From assembly GCA_000310025.1 (NCBI GenBank), contig FN649736.1:5246978-5310977 (forward strand): DNA of 64,000 nucleotides, written 5' to 3'. Source of the DNA: Ectocarpus siliculosus. Its lineage: Eukaryota; Sar; Phaeophyceae; Ectocarpales; Ectocarpaceae. Both the position numbers and the translations under genes were made by a program. The notes beneath the pieces were generated by a model that saw only the letters and a list, made by a program, of their open reading frames with translations, was not told the DNA's origin and did no database searches. Below, one piece after another: positions 1 to 10,884 of the stretch (the first letter of the stretch is position 1; the number at the start of each line of letters is the position of its first letter).

Positions 1-821
1 CCTCCCCTCTGTACCATTTGACATCATCATATGCATATCTTCACCCTTTGCGGGGAGACTGCTATCAATACTCGTGTAGACTCTAGTTATCTGTGGCTGT
101 ACGCGAAATGAGTTCCCTGTGCCCTCACTGTCTTTGGGATTCTCGCGAGTATTGCCAACTCTTTCACTCAAGATCCCTCCGAACAACAATGTTGAGCGTG
201 AGTGGTACTGCCTATGAAGCTACGGTATTGAAACTACAACTGCTGTAGTATAGCCTTCCTTTTCTAGACGAAAAGATCGCCGGTGGTACACCAAAATCCA
301 GAGATTTTTTGGCCAACAGCAAGCTGTGTATCACACGTGCACGAACCAGATGACCCATGGACAGGTATCGAACAAGTACTCCTCGGCGTAAGGCCACATT
401 CAGCTTACCAGCATGTGTGAGGAAACGCAGTGCTGGACAACAACAAGCAACGTAGCGAAAAGAAGCAAGGCACCCGGCGAGGGCGTACCTGAAGGGTTGC
501 GGGATAGTCTTCGTCTATGAAGGCTTGGTTGCCCTTGTGAATTGGGTTGTCAGAGCCCTCCATTTCGCTCCTCCTCGAGACACCAGGGAAGCTACGATTG
601 ACAACTCGAGATGGTATGCGTCGCGCACGCTGAAACAAAGCAAGGAACTCGACTTCAAAGCTCTCCTCTGTCTGGCTCGGTGGGTCTAGCCGCTCAAAGT
701 GCCCACGGTTTTGGCATGTTGGTGTACCCTGGTATTTCATAATGAATCACGGGGCCTCCGGACAATTCACAGTCCCGTTGACGCCAAAATCTGCTCCAGG
801 CTTCAGACACTGCTTGTGACC
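1..821. other. Upstream non-coding region of DPH5
   Basis: No exon could be supported here. Open frames are short, lack recognisable protein character and do not join to neighbours. The last few hundred bases presumably contain the DPH5 promoter and 5' leader, but no clear TATA or initiator element was picked out. Confidence 0.4.
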
Positions 822-3800
822 ATGGTGCTGTACGTAATCGGGTTAGGTCTTGGTGACGAGAAAGACATAACCGTGCGAGGGTTGGAGGCTGTTCGAGGCA
901 GTGCCAAGGTGGTGCTGGAACACTACACTTCAATCCTAGGGGTGGACAAAACCAAGTTGGTGAGTGGAGTGTGGACTATTTGACTGAGTATTTTGCGGTG
1001 TTCAAACGTTCAAACCGGGCAACTCTGCACCATCACACCTATAGAGGTCACAACTTGCCTGCTCGTCCAGACACTTCAGAACTGATTGCCCAAGGCCAAT
1101 GTCGGATGGTGGACGCTGTGATGAAAAAGAGGGAGGGAGTATGGTCTGGACGCTAGGTACTACTGCTATGTAGGTGCAGCTGAGAATGTGCAGTTGAGAA
1201 TGAAGCTCAGGGCTTGGGATACCCAGACTGACGACTGGAGACCCTGCACGGTCTGGGCGGTTTTACATAAAACCTCGTGGCTTTCCATGCCATCACGCAC
1301 GTTCCTGCAGCATCTCTGTTGCCAAAACACATGCCATCTCAAGTTCACCTTCGACCCTGCGCTTCTGCCATATTCCATGTTCCCGGTGTGCGTGTGGTCT
1401 GTGCACTGCTGTGCACCTCATCGCGCGCACCCTTAGGAGGCTTTCTACGGCAAGGACATCGTCTTGGCCGATCGCAACGTGGTCGAGTCGGAGGCGGACA
1501 GCATCTACGCCACCGCCAAGGACGAAGATGTCTCCTTCCTTGTCGTCGGAGACCCGCTCTGCGCCACCACCCACACAGACCTCATCATTCGGGCTAGAGA
1601 GTTGGGGGTCAAGGCGAGTCTACATCCACGGGGGATATTTTCGACGTGCACTTGGTTTGTGGATGTCCATTGCACGCCTTCGTGATGGGGTTAAGTACAT
1701 ATGGCCCCTTTTTGATGCTCTTGCGCTCGACCTTTTTCATGCAAGCTCGAAATGTTATGCGTTGCTCGGTAGACTTACCGCGGACGTGTTTCTTCTTCTA
1801 CTGCCGCAAAAGTTCATCAAGGTACGACTCCTGCATCTCGATAAGCGCGCCTTTAGTGGTGTTGTTTTCAAGCCCTCGACAACCTCATTCTTGATCCTCC
1901 TACAATAAACACTTCTTGTTGCCGTGCTCATGCGCCTTTTGTTGGAAATGAAAATGAAGGTGGAGGTGATTCACAACGCGTCGGTGATGGGCGCTGTGGC
2001 TTCGTGCGGGCTGCAGCTGTACAACTTTGGACAGACCGTCTCCATCCCGTTGTGGAACGAGAATTGGGAGCCGGACAGCTTCTATGAGAAGATCAGGGTA
2101 AACAAAATGGTGAGAGCTGTGCAGCATCCATGAGCGAGCACCATGCTATTGTTTACGCACTTGCAGTTCTCCGATGCTCCGTTGCTGTACCTCAACGCTC
2201 ATCTTTCTTTTGGACTCAGCGCCGCATACGAAGACAGCGCTTTGTTGGCATTTTTCATGTCAACCCCCGCGAATTGCATACCGTGTCCAAGCTATCAATA
2301 GTGTCGTTTCGGGTTAGTCCATACGCCTGCCACACAATGCCATATTGCATACCACACACGTTTCCACCCCCATACTTGCCTCTGCCTGATTTGCTTCCTC
2401 CTGTGCATTATTCGAAGACATGATGCCAAGCGCCATTCCGACTATTTTCCGAAAGAAAGGCGTTTTCCTTCCCCCCGGCGTTGTACAATACATGACGCGT
2501 CTTGCCTCCCTAGAACGGGATGCACACGCTGTGCCTCCTTGATATCAAGGTCAAGGAGCCAGATTTCGCCAAGATGGCTCGGGGAAAGGTGTCCTACTTG
2601 CCTCCACGGTTCATGTCGGTAAGTGGTATTGTATGCTAGATTCTAGATACCGCACGTGCCTTATTTTTCGTGATCCCGTGCAGCCTGTTGCCGCCTCCCT
2701 ATTTTACGCTCAAGTCGGTCAGTGAGGTCAGTGATTGTTGCTGCCGGTTCGCTGGATGGCCATTTTTTCTGTTTTGTTCGACGGCCTTACGGAACAGCTG
2801 CTTCCCAGTGCACAGAATTTGTTTCTCATTTGTGTCTCCCTCGTTGGAGCATCCGAAGAATATGATGTACGGTGTAGCACGGCAGACCGGTCTAGGTTAT
2901 TGTTTGGGGTCGTCCGCTCCAAGCGTTCCGACTTCTGCACCCCTCCGCCGTTAATAAAACACGATCTGGGCCTGTTCTATCCTGGGTTTTCCGAAAAGGT
3001 GGGTACGGCGTTGGAGCAGCTCCTGGAAGTGGAAGCCAGGAGGGGTGAGGGGGTGTACGGGCCGGACTCGCAGTGCGTGGGGCTTGCTCGGCTGGGACAA
3101 CCAACACAGCAGATTGTGGCGGGCACGATGAGGTGACCAGCGTTTCTCTTGTCGTGGGGGGTCGTGGGGGGTTGTCGAAGATGATCCACGAGTTAAGCGC
3201 ACTGTTGAAACCTTTGGTTCTTGTAGGTTAGACAATTTCGTTAGCAGTCGTCGCTGGCAAGAGATTTCCTGACACGAAGGGAATGCACGTTCATTCCGTC
3301 CATGGCAGCTTCTTGAACTGCCGTGCCGAAACAAGTGCTGCCAGGACCTCATCTTGTGTGCGATGGTGTGCTTGATGATATAAACAACCGTTTGCTGAGC
3401 CATGCAACGTTTGTTCTCATGCATCAACACGTGGGTTCTTTATCACTTAGTTGGCGTTCATCGCACCCCGCTGTTGTGGTGTTTCCGCTGTGTTTATGCT
3501 TACCTCTTGGTTGTTTGCAGTTTTCAACCCCTGACGCACACCAGCTTCCATAGGTTACGCTGATCTCTCCCAATGTGTTTTTCTTCACGTGGCGTGTCTG
3601 TTGGTTCTTGTTGTCGCAATCATGGCTCTCTACCCTTCTCCCCAGCGAGCTACTTGGCGTTGACTTCGGGGAACCGCTCCACTCTGTCATCATTAACGGG
3701 ACCACACACCCGCTCGAGGACGAACTACTCAAGTGGCACAGGGTGACGGACTCAGCAGGGACGGCCGTCGAAGGGACAACGGTGGCAGCTGAGGGGGGAA

Positions 3801-3892
3801 AAGCAGCAGCGGGGGTTGGGTTAGGAGCAACGGCCGCGAAGGGGGATGCAGAAGCAGAGGGGGGGGAGCAAGATAAAGATATCCCTCGGTAA
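822..3892 (+). CDS. DPH5: Diphthine synthase (diphthine methyltransferase), DPH5
   Basis: S-adenosylmethionine-dependent methyltransferase of the diphthamide pathway, which modifies a histidine of elongation factor 2 in the cytosol. Six exons: 822-959, 1437-1613, 1960-2097, 2514-2618, 2999-3132, 3646-3892; all phases agree, giving 312 aa (human protein about 285). Visible family motifs in order: N-terminal [34 protein letters not shown] (about residue 88), [61 protein letters not shown], and [11 protein letters not shown] near the end. The ATG at 822 begins exactly at the family N-terminus. Intron 2 (1614-1959) starts with GC (AAG|gcgagt); using it keeps the family spacing between LG and VIHN. 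The last about 45 residues form an Ala/Gly/Glu-rich tail absent from typical homologues. It converges on the mTERF gene. Identification is firm; exact exon ends are inferred. Confidence 0.93.
1614..1959 (+). other. GC-AG intron in DPH5
   Basis: Donor reads AAG|gcgagt and acceptor atgaag|gtggag. A nearby GT (in gggggtcaag) would shorten the conserved segment by two residues compared with DPH5 homologues, so the GC donor is preferred. Confidence 0.7.
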
Positions 3893-4702
3893 CAACGCGC
3901 CTCTTTGTGGGTTGGTGCGCCGTGTTGACAACGGCAAATATGTACACCTCTGATGTTGTGAGATTGGGGTAAACGAGTGTTGACAGGTTTGGTTGATGCA
4001 TAGGCCCGACTCCGCTCGCTATTCGTTGCAATGGCCGAGCGCTACAACAACACGCTGGAAGTTGTTTTGGCAGTTCCGCTCTAATCAAGACGCATGGGTC
4101 CGGTGGGCAGATGGCGTCGGGTACGTACGTACTGCTGTTGTGCGTCACGACAGGTTTTCGGCGCGAGGCATAGTGCCCTGCCTGTAGGCTACTGCTGCCA
4201 AAGAGCAGCAGACTTGGAAGAGGGAGACTGCTGCCTACGGCAGGCCGGGTAGTAGCCGCGTGATATCGCTCTTCCACGTCAAACGCCCACTATCTTTACC
4301 CAACAGCAGTAAGCGCTCTGAACACACGGGCCTCTTCCGTGTTAACCGCGCAAACACGGCAGTAATTCCGTTCAACACGGAAAGCTAAACTTAACCGTGT
4401 AGAGGAGTTTGAACGGGAGCCTTGGCCAATTCCATACCGCATCGCCAATGGCACGTGTCGCGGAACAAGTAACATTTGAATGATGGTATGTACAGGTCCA
4501 AAAAGTTGACCTTGTTCAATCGCGCCCTTCGGCCATGCGTCCAACACTTACCCCCCTAACGCCTTGCCTAACATGTCACCACGGTACACAAAAAATAGCA
4601 CATTAGTATAGCATCGGGCCTGCTCTAATGGCACCGAGGCGTAGGGTAGCTGCTACTCCTTTCTTCCCTTTCTACCAAACCTTAACGCCTTGCGTGCGCA
4701 CT
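3893..4702. other. Convergent intergenic region DPH5 / mTERF
   Basis: About 800 bp between two stop codons. Around 4310-4400 there are several copies of AACACGG and its complement CCGTGTT in both orientations, able to form short hairpins. One ACTGCTGT octamer lies at 4131-4138. No coding exon seen. Confidence 0.45.
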
Positions 4703-7700
4703 CTACGCACCAAGTTGAGGTTGCGGGGGGGAGTCATACGCAACGATTTTTTCTTTTCCCAGATCTAGCAGAGCGTCGCCCTCATGCCGGCTGCCTTGCA
4801 AGCGGGCGAGAGGAGACTGCCCAGGATTTGGCGGCCGGTCTTTCACCCCGCCTAACCGCGACTTGCGCCCACGCCCCAACGCGTCCTCCAGCCCGGCCAC
4901 CTCTAACGCCGTTCTCTCCATCAAGGCGTCTTGGTCCTCCTCCTTCCCGTCTCCCGATTCCAAGACAACCCCCGGTGTTGCCCCGGCGTTTTCTAATCTA
5001 GCTGTTCTCTTCCCACCAAGCGTCGCGGAAGCTGCCTTCGGCCCCGAGCCTTTCTTAGGGGACACGGGACGCGATACTCTACGCCCCCCATCGACGGCGT
5101 TGCCAGCTGCCGCCCGCCACGCCAGCGGATGATGCAGGTCCCCGCCCTCTCCCCCCCCTCCCCCCCCTTCCCTACCTCCCAGTTCTATTGCTTCTTCCTC
5201 TAGTTTTTTACGCAAGAAGCTCCCGTACGATTCGTGGTGGGCCCTGGCGAAAGCTAACCGAGACCTCCGCACTAGGGAAAAAATAGTGGAAGGCCGGTCT
5301 ACTGTTGCGACCCCGGCTTCAATCGCGAACTCTAGCCGCGCCAGCGGCCCCCACCCAGCCTTGAGCAGCCACGGACCTGCATCGAACGATCGTGTTGTGA
5401 CAGAACACCACACGTGGGAGCGAGTCGGGTGTAACTGTGCGTCCAGGTGATCCGTCCGGGGTGGGCAAATGAGAGCACAGCGTGTCATGAAAGGTATGTG
5501 GGAAGAATAAACGCAGGCAGCAGGATGAGCCCATGGCTGGCTGCCAGTGGCCAGTTGTGGTGATGTTTCTCAAGCCAACACAGCTGACGTGTTTAGAATC
5601 GAATATCCCAGCGAACCAACGTCAACTAAACAAAAATAGAAAGAAGTAGTACACACATGCATGCTTGCATGCAGTACACGATCAGACTACTTGGCTGTGC
5701 GAATCGGAGAGCAAACAATGTAGATGCATGACCGGGCTTTTGGGGTGTACCAGAGACTTAAGTATGACAGAGTAAAGACTGAAAGTTACGACCAAATAGA
5801 CGCCTGGTTTCACGCCCGGCCGTACTAAAACGGTCGCAGAAACAAGGCCAACCACCGCGTTCATACCCTGTTCCACTAGACGGTCCAGCCCTTCCTGGTC
5901 CAGCCCAACGGCCTGCTGTATCCACATCGCCTTCGACCTAACGGTGCGATCGACATCGAGATACATTATCCCGGGTGTCCTGGACACCATCTTGGTCACG
6001 TTGGCGGAAGGGAAGAGCTCCTGCAGCTTTGTCACCTGCGGGGCGTGCGAATGGGGTTGCGAGCCCATGGCCATCGTTTGGAAGGCATGATGCATGATCA
6101 CACAAAAATGAAGCCGGTGGTTGTTCAGAGAGGATCGCCCCGTCTTCCTAAGAAGCGCAAGAAGCGTTTCTAACAAATTCGTGAAGTAGAGTAGGTCGAG
6201 GGCTCAGCATGTACACGTCCGTGGAAACCACACAAACCACGCGAAGAGATCTCAAACAGAACTGTCAACAACAGCTCGCGGCCATTCATTCCACCTTCGG
6301 AAATACATGCTGAGTTAATTGCAGTTTTTCACATCCTCGGCAAGAGCTACCCCAACGCACATGATAACCTATCCTTCGGAGCAGGTAGCTGTGATTGGAC
6401 TCGTTCCATGTCTGTTCAGCCGCACCTTTGTTGGCAGGCTGGTCACGCCGCGTATCAACACGCCCGGCGCATTTGATATGACGTTGGTTACGTTCACCCC
6501 GGGAAGCAGGGACATCAAGTTATCGACCTGCTCGTGTAGGAGCGTGCCATCGGCAGAGCGGGAGAAAACAGGGCGACGAGTGGAGTTGGCGACGGTCTTT
6601 TTAGGCGAGAATGGTGGAACAGCAACTAACAACAAAATGACAAAAATCAGCCCAATACAAAGAGCAATTCTTGGCAAGAATCTCTTCGACATTCCTCTAT
6701 ACATCGACGGCAGAGAACAACATGACGCGGGGTCAGGGTTCATGGACAGTCGCACGCACATCTCACCAACGCCTTCGAAGGGGGCTAAAATAGAGTGAAA
6801 CGACATCTTCATGTTCGTCGCTGGGATGTCTGTTTGCTGTTTCCGAGCCCACCGCGCCCCCATCCAAAAAGAACGTGCTTATCTACTTCACACGAACGGT
6901 GACAGTGAGCTTGGAATGAAAAGAAAAAACGGCTACACCAGCCACCGAAAAGTAAAAGACGGGTGCGATAATTCCCTTTCTGCGCTTGCCTTGATGGACA
7001 GTGAGCCGTTGGCACCGCTCATGCGCACCAACGATGGAGCCGACTCCACGATCCGCACTAGCTCTCGGTTGCTCGCTGACGGGAAACGCTGATGTGTTGT
7101 TCATGTTGTATTCCAAGCAGCCGCGTTGAGATGATCAAGGTTGAGGTATATGTGCAAAATGTCGGAGTCGGCACGCTCTCATGCGCAAACCGTTCTTGAT
7201 AAAAGAACCACGCTCTCATGTGCAAGCCGTCGTTTTTGATAGAGCATGGATGGATGAAATAATGCCCGAAGCAGGCACGACACGGTAGCGGCCATAGCGA
7301 TGGAGCGACACTACACGCGGATCGTCTGACACAACACATGACGAGGTGGCGCCGCCAAACCTACAACAAAGACACGTGCGTACACCAGCATCCAACTGAA
7401 ACACTACCAGCAGAATAGCCCATGGAAGGCTTATATGGCAATTCGCCGCCGCCGTTGCCTTCTCCCCTACCGAGGGCGCCGCTCCACTTCTACGGAGATT
7501 CGAAACAAAAAAACTCACTTCTCGGAGTTGGTCCATGCCTCGCGGCACGGTCTGTTTGCTTCTGGCCAAAGCGGTTGGCATGCCCTTGAGGAAGTTGTAG
7601 AGGTCTATCCCTGGCAGGCACGCTCTTAAAGCAGCCACCTTCTCCTCCACGGTGTGAGCGGGGAGGTAGACCATCGATGGGGCTGCCTGCGCAATGCAGC

Positions 7701-10396
7701 AGCAGCAGCAGCAGCGAACGGCGACCGTTCATGTTGTCACGACCTCTCATTCCAAAAGAATATCCACCCAGGCTACAACCGGAAGGTGGCTTATCCGTCT
7801 GTGACATGGCGCCGTGCCATGATCGTGAAACACTTCTTCAGCTCACGCAGACCGCTGTGCGAGCTACCGAAGGGCAAAGCCGACAACCTAGAACCACGCA
7901 TTGCGGTGAATTTGATACACTATCGCTGGTTTACACCCAGCGAGATTCCCTTTTACTGTATGAGCGCGGCTCGCATCAGAAACACGGAAAGCTCAAGGTT
8001 GGCAGAGACACCTAGAGTGGTTCGCACTGTTTGGCGTGCTTAAACTCAAGACCTGTTTGGACGTACAAGCGCATTGATGAATGCTGATGGATTGACGTCT
8101 CGCCGAGACGGGTGTCATTGTGGTCACAATTGCAGAAGATATGCATGCGCAAGCATACACACACATACTTCTCTTTTCCCTATTCAGCCGGCTATGCCAT
8201 CTATGCCTACATGCGCAACACGCGCGCGCCTGTTCGCGGGCACAACACACCTGAAATATGGCCGAATTCACCTCTGGAGCGTACTTCTTAAGCCCAGCAA
8301 TATTGTCTTCCAGCCTGCGGCGGCGAGGCGCACAAGAGCATCCGCGGCGCAAACCCCGTTGAAACAAGCGTCCAGAACAAGGACCGTCTTAGTTTCCACC
8401 AGAGCAGCAACACTTGGCAAAGTCACCTCGAAAGGAAGGGCTGCTATGTTTCTAATAAAGCAACTTAGAAGGTTGGACCAACGTCGAAGACCGGGAGGAC
8501 AGGTCAATTCTTCCTTGCTGTACCCCTCGCCTTCCGGCTCCTCTCTCTCTCTCTCTCTCTCTCTCCGTCCCGTCCCCTCTGCTGTTTTGTTGGGGGAGAT
8601 TGTGGTCGCATACATTGGTTCGAGCGCATGAACCGACTCTTAACAGTTCTAGCATTGCATCTACCTCACGCACGAGACCAGCGTCGCGCGTGCACAGAAA
8701 CTACAAGTAGTAGCAGCTTTAGTAAGATCCCTCTTTGGAGCATCTACGAGAGCAGGTATTCTAGTATCCCCCGGCTAACTCCTGTGTGCGACCTGATCGT
8801 TGACGTCGAAGGCCTGTGTGTCCAAGTTAACAAGCCAGTTCCGTCACCTTGTAGTGTTCCTGGAGAGGACGGAAGGGATGCGCTCCACAACTCTGGCCAT
8901 GTTGGCGTCTGGGTAAGCCTCGCTGAGCAGCGAGAGGACATGCTGCATCTTGTGAACAGGGACGAGAAGGGTCTGTCGACAGCCGTAGCAGCGGTAGTGG
9001 CAGGTATGCACAAACGCCCGATGGAGAAGGTCGTGATGGGGGGAAGGGGGGGGGGGGGGGTCCAGAGGGGCGACTCACTTGCGCGTTGAGACCGGGAAGC
9101 GGAATGGTGGGGCAAGTCGTGAAGCGGAATAGTGGGACAAGTTGTGACGCGGAATGGTGGGACAAGCTGTGACCTAAAGCACTTGCATCACAAAAGCATA
9201 TCATGGTAAGCGGCTATTTAGTGTAGTAGACAACATCATGGACACGACATGGCATCGGAAGAAGGGAAACAGTTTTTCTACGGCATAAGCTTGGTTGAAT
9301 CCCGAATGTCGTTGAAAATAACTGCACCTCTGAGGGCACACGAGCGACGGCAGTTGTTGCTAAACACGATGCCCATAGCTATACATGTAGACAGGAGGGA
9401 CACGGAGCATAACCGAAACAACGCGCCAAAAACCAAGCCTAACTCTAACAACACACGTACCGCACAAGGGCAAACACACAGCACCCCTCACCATCTTCGA
9501 CCCGGAATACTCGTCTCACCCTGGGATGTCGTTGGATGACCGTTCGGAAGTTGGCTCCTGGTGCTGCCTTGGAAAGATAGAGCGCTCGCTGCCAGACGTC
9601 CCTCTGTAATGGAGTGCAGGCACGAATGCGACGACCGACAACAGCAGTATGGATGCAAAGGTGACATAAGGCGCGACCTGCCGCCCAGTCACTGCTACCA
9701 AGACTAGGGGCGTGTGCTAGAGCTGGTACATCACTCCAGGAGTCGATCGTGCCCTGCTGCATTTGTACTGCACAGCAATCTCCGACGCTGTCATGTTGCC
9801 CACAGCAGTACTTAGCAACGGCGCTTCCGGCAGGATGACTGCTGTGGATGACGAAACATGCAAGGACGACGTACTTGAACTTTTCGGCTGCGCACCGGCT
9901 CTCTCACCGGGTCCTCCTTCGCGAACTTTGGTGCCGCATCGAGCATGTGCTCGACACCCTTCAAGTCGATCATCCTTAGGCGCTGGCAGAGCAGGACGAT
10001 GATGGCCACCTCCGCCTTGTTGTACCAACGCGGCCGCGTTATCTGATACCCACTCGCGGAGTTACTTGTAGGCGCCACCGCGAGGGAGGTGGCAGCGTCA
10101 GAGCTGGCGTTGAGCGCCATGAACGGTAGACTGTCCAGCCGAAAGGGATCCGATTGGTTGCCTCCGGCAGGGGCGTTGGCATCGACGAGGCCTTCGTTGA
10201 TTGCCGGTGCGTCGCCCGTGTTGCTACTGCCAAAGCGGCGGGACGACTTGAACCTGCCGTATTCATGATGGACTGCTTGGGGAGCAGCAGCAGCTCGACG
10301 GCCACAGCCCGGCCCAGTGGTAAGCAAGGGGACAAATAAGCCTCCAACCGAGGAAGTCAAAAGCAGTGTCACCAGCAGGAATAATAACATGTCCAT
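4703..10396 (-). CDS. mTERF-domain protein, probably organelle-targeted
   Basis: Mitochondrial transcription termination factor (mTERF) family; such proteins bind organelle nucleic acid through stacked helical repeats. Eight exons on the minus strand: 10396-9908, 9603-9520, 8972-8848, 8314-8251, 7686-7519, 6527-6426, 6035-5867, 5376-4703; all phases match, giving 624 aa. Repeats carry the family pattern L-P-x-A/V-x-V followed by a proline: APGANFRTVIQRHPR, YPDANMARVVERIPS, LPGIDLYNFLKGMP, LPGVNVTNVISNAPG, FPSANVTKMVSRTPG; then GPWLLKAGWGPLARLEF. The start (MDMLLFLLVTLLL) is a signal-peptide-like hydrophobic stretch followed by GLFVP and a Gly/Arg/Ala-rich segment, which resembles heterokont bipartite plastid targeting; this is inference. 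The final about 160 residues are a Gly/charged low-complexity tail outside the domain. It is divergent from the next gene by 488 bp. Confidence 0.85.
8540..8565. repeat. (CT)n microsatellite
   Basis: About 25 bases of uninterrupted CT dinucleotide on the plus strand, inside an intron of the mTERF gene. Confidence 0.9.
9096..9170. repeat. 25-bp tandem repeat, three copies
   Basis: Three head-to-tail units at 9096-9120, 9121-9145 and 9146-9170, each close to GAAGCGGAATGGTGGGACAA plus GTTGT, with a few substitutions. They lie in the mTERF intron between 8972 and 9520. A run of about 15 G precedes them at 9046-9060. Confidence 0.9.
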
Positions 10397-10884
10397 CCCA
10401 TCGGCCTCTGCCCTCTGGCTTCCAAGCACTGTGCAGGCAGACAGCGTGTCATGCCTGCTGAACAGACTGGCAAGCCACGAGGGGCCCCGCGGTTGGGATA
10501 ATGTTTTGTCATGGGGTCTTTGCTCCTCCCCGCGCCTCTGGACTGCTGCTGCGCTGTCTCTCTGCACAGCAGGGCAGGGGGGCGTGTGTTGCAACCTGCC
10601 TAGCAGAGCTGCTTCTGCGAGGCGGAGGAAGATCCTGAGGAGGCTAAGTGCCGAGGAAGCCTCACGTTCCAATGGCATGGCGGGATGTTGAGGTGAAGAT
10701 CTTTGCTGCAAAATAGTATCATTAGACTGATGCAAGGTTGGATCAAGGTTGCATCACCAAGAACTACATGACTGCTCCCACATGCTCTGTTTACAACATT
10801 GGTTGCTGCTGGAAAGTGATATAGAAGCGTACACAGCTGCTGCACACGTATATGTCACCTCATTCATTCTCGACGCCCATTTCA
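10397..10884. promoter_or_regulatory. Divergent 5' region (mTERF / membrane protein)
   Basis: 488 bp between the ATG codons of two head-to-head genes, so it must contain both 5' leaders and probably a shared promoter. No canonical TATA box or other named element was recognised; the call rests on gene geometry only. Confidence 0.45.

Noticed and set aside
4310-4400. Repeated AACACGG motifs as a CRISPR-like or terminator array
   Set aside because: Spacing is irregular and copies are few; simply recorded as a feature of the convergent intergenic region.
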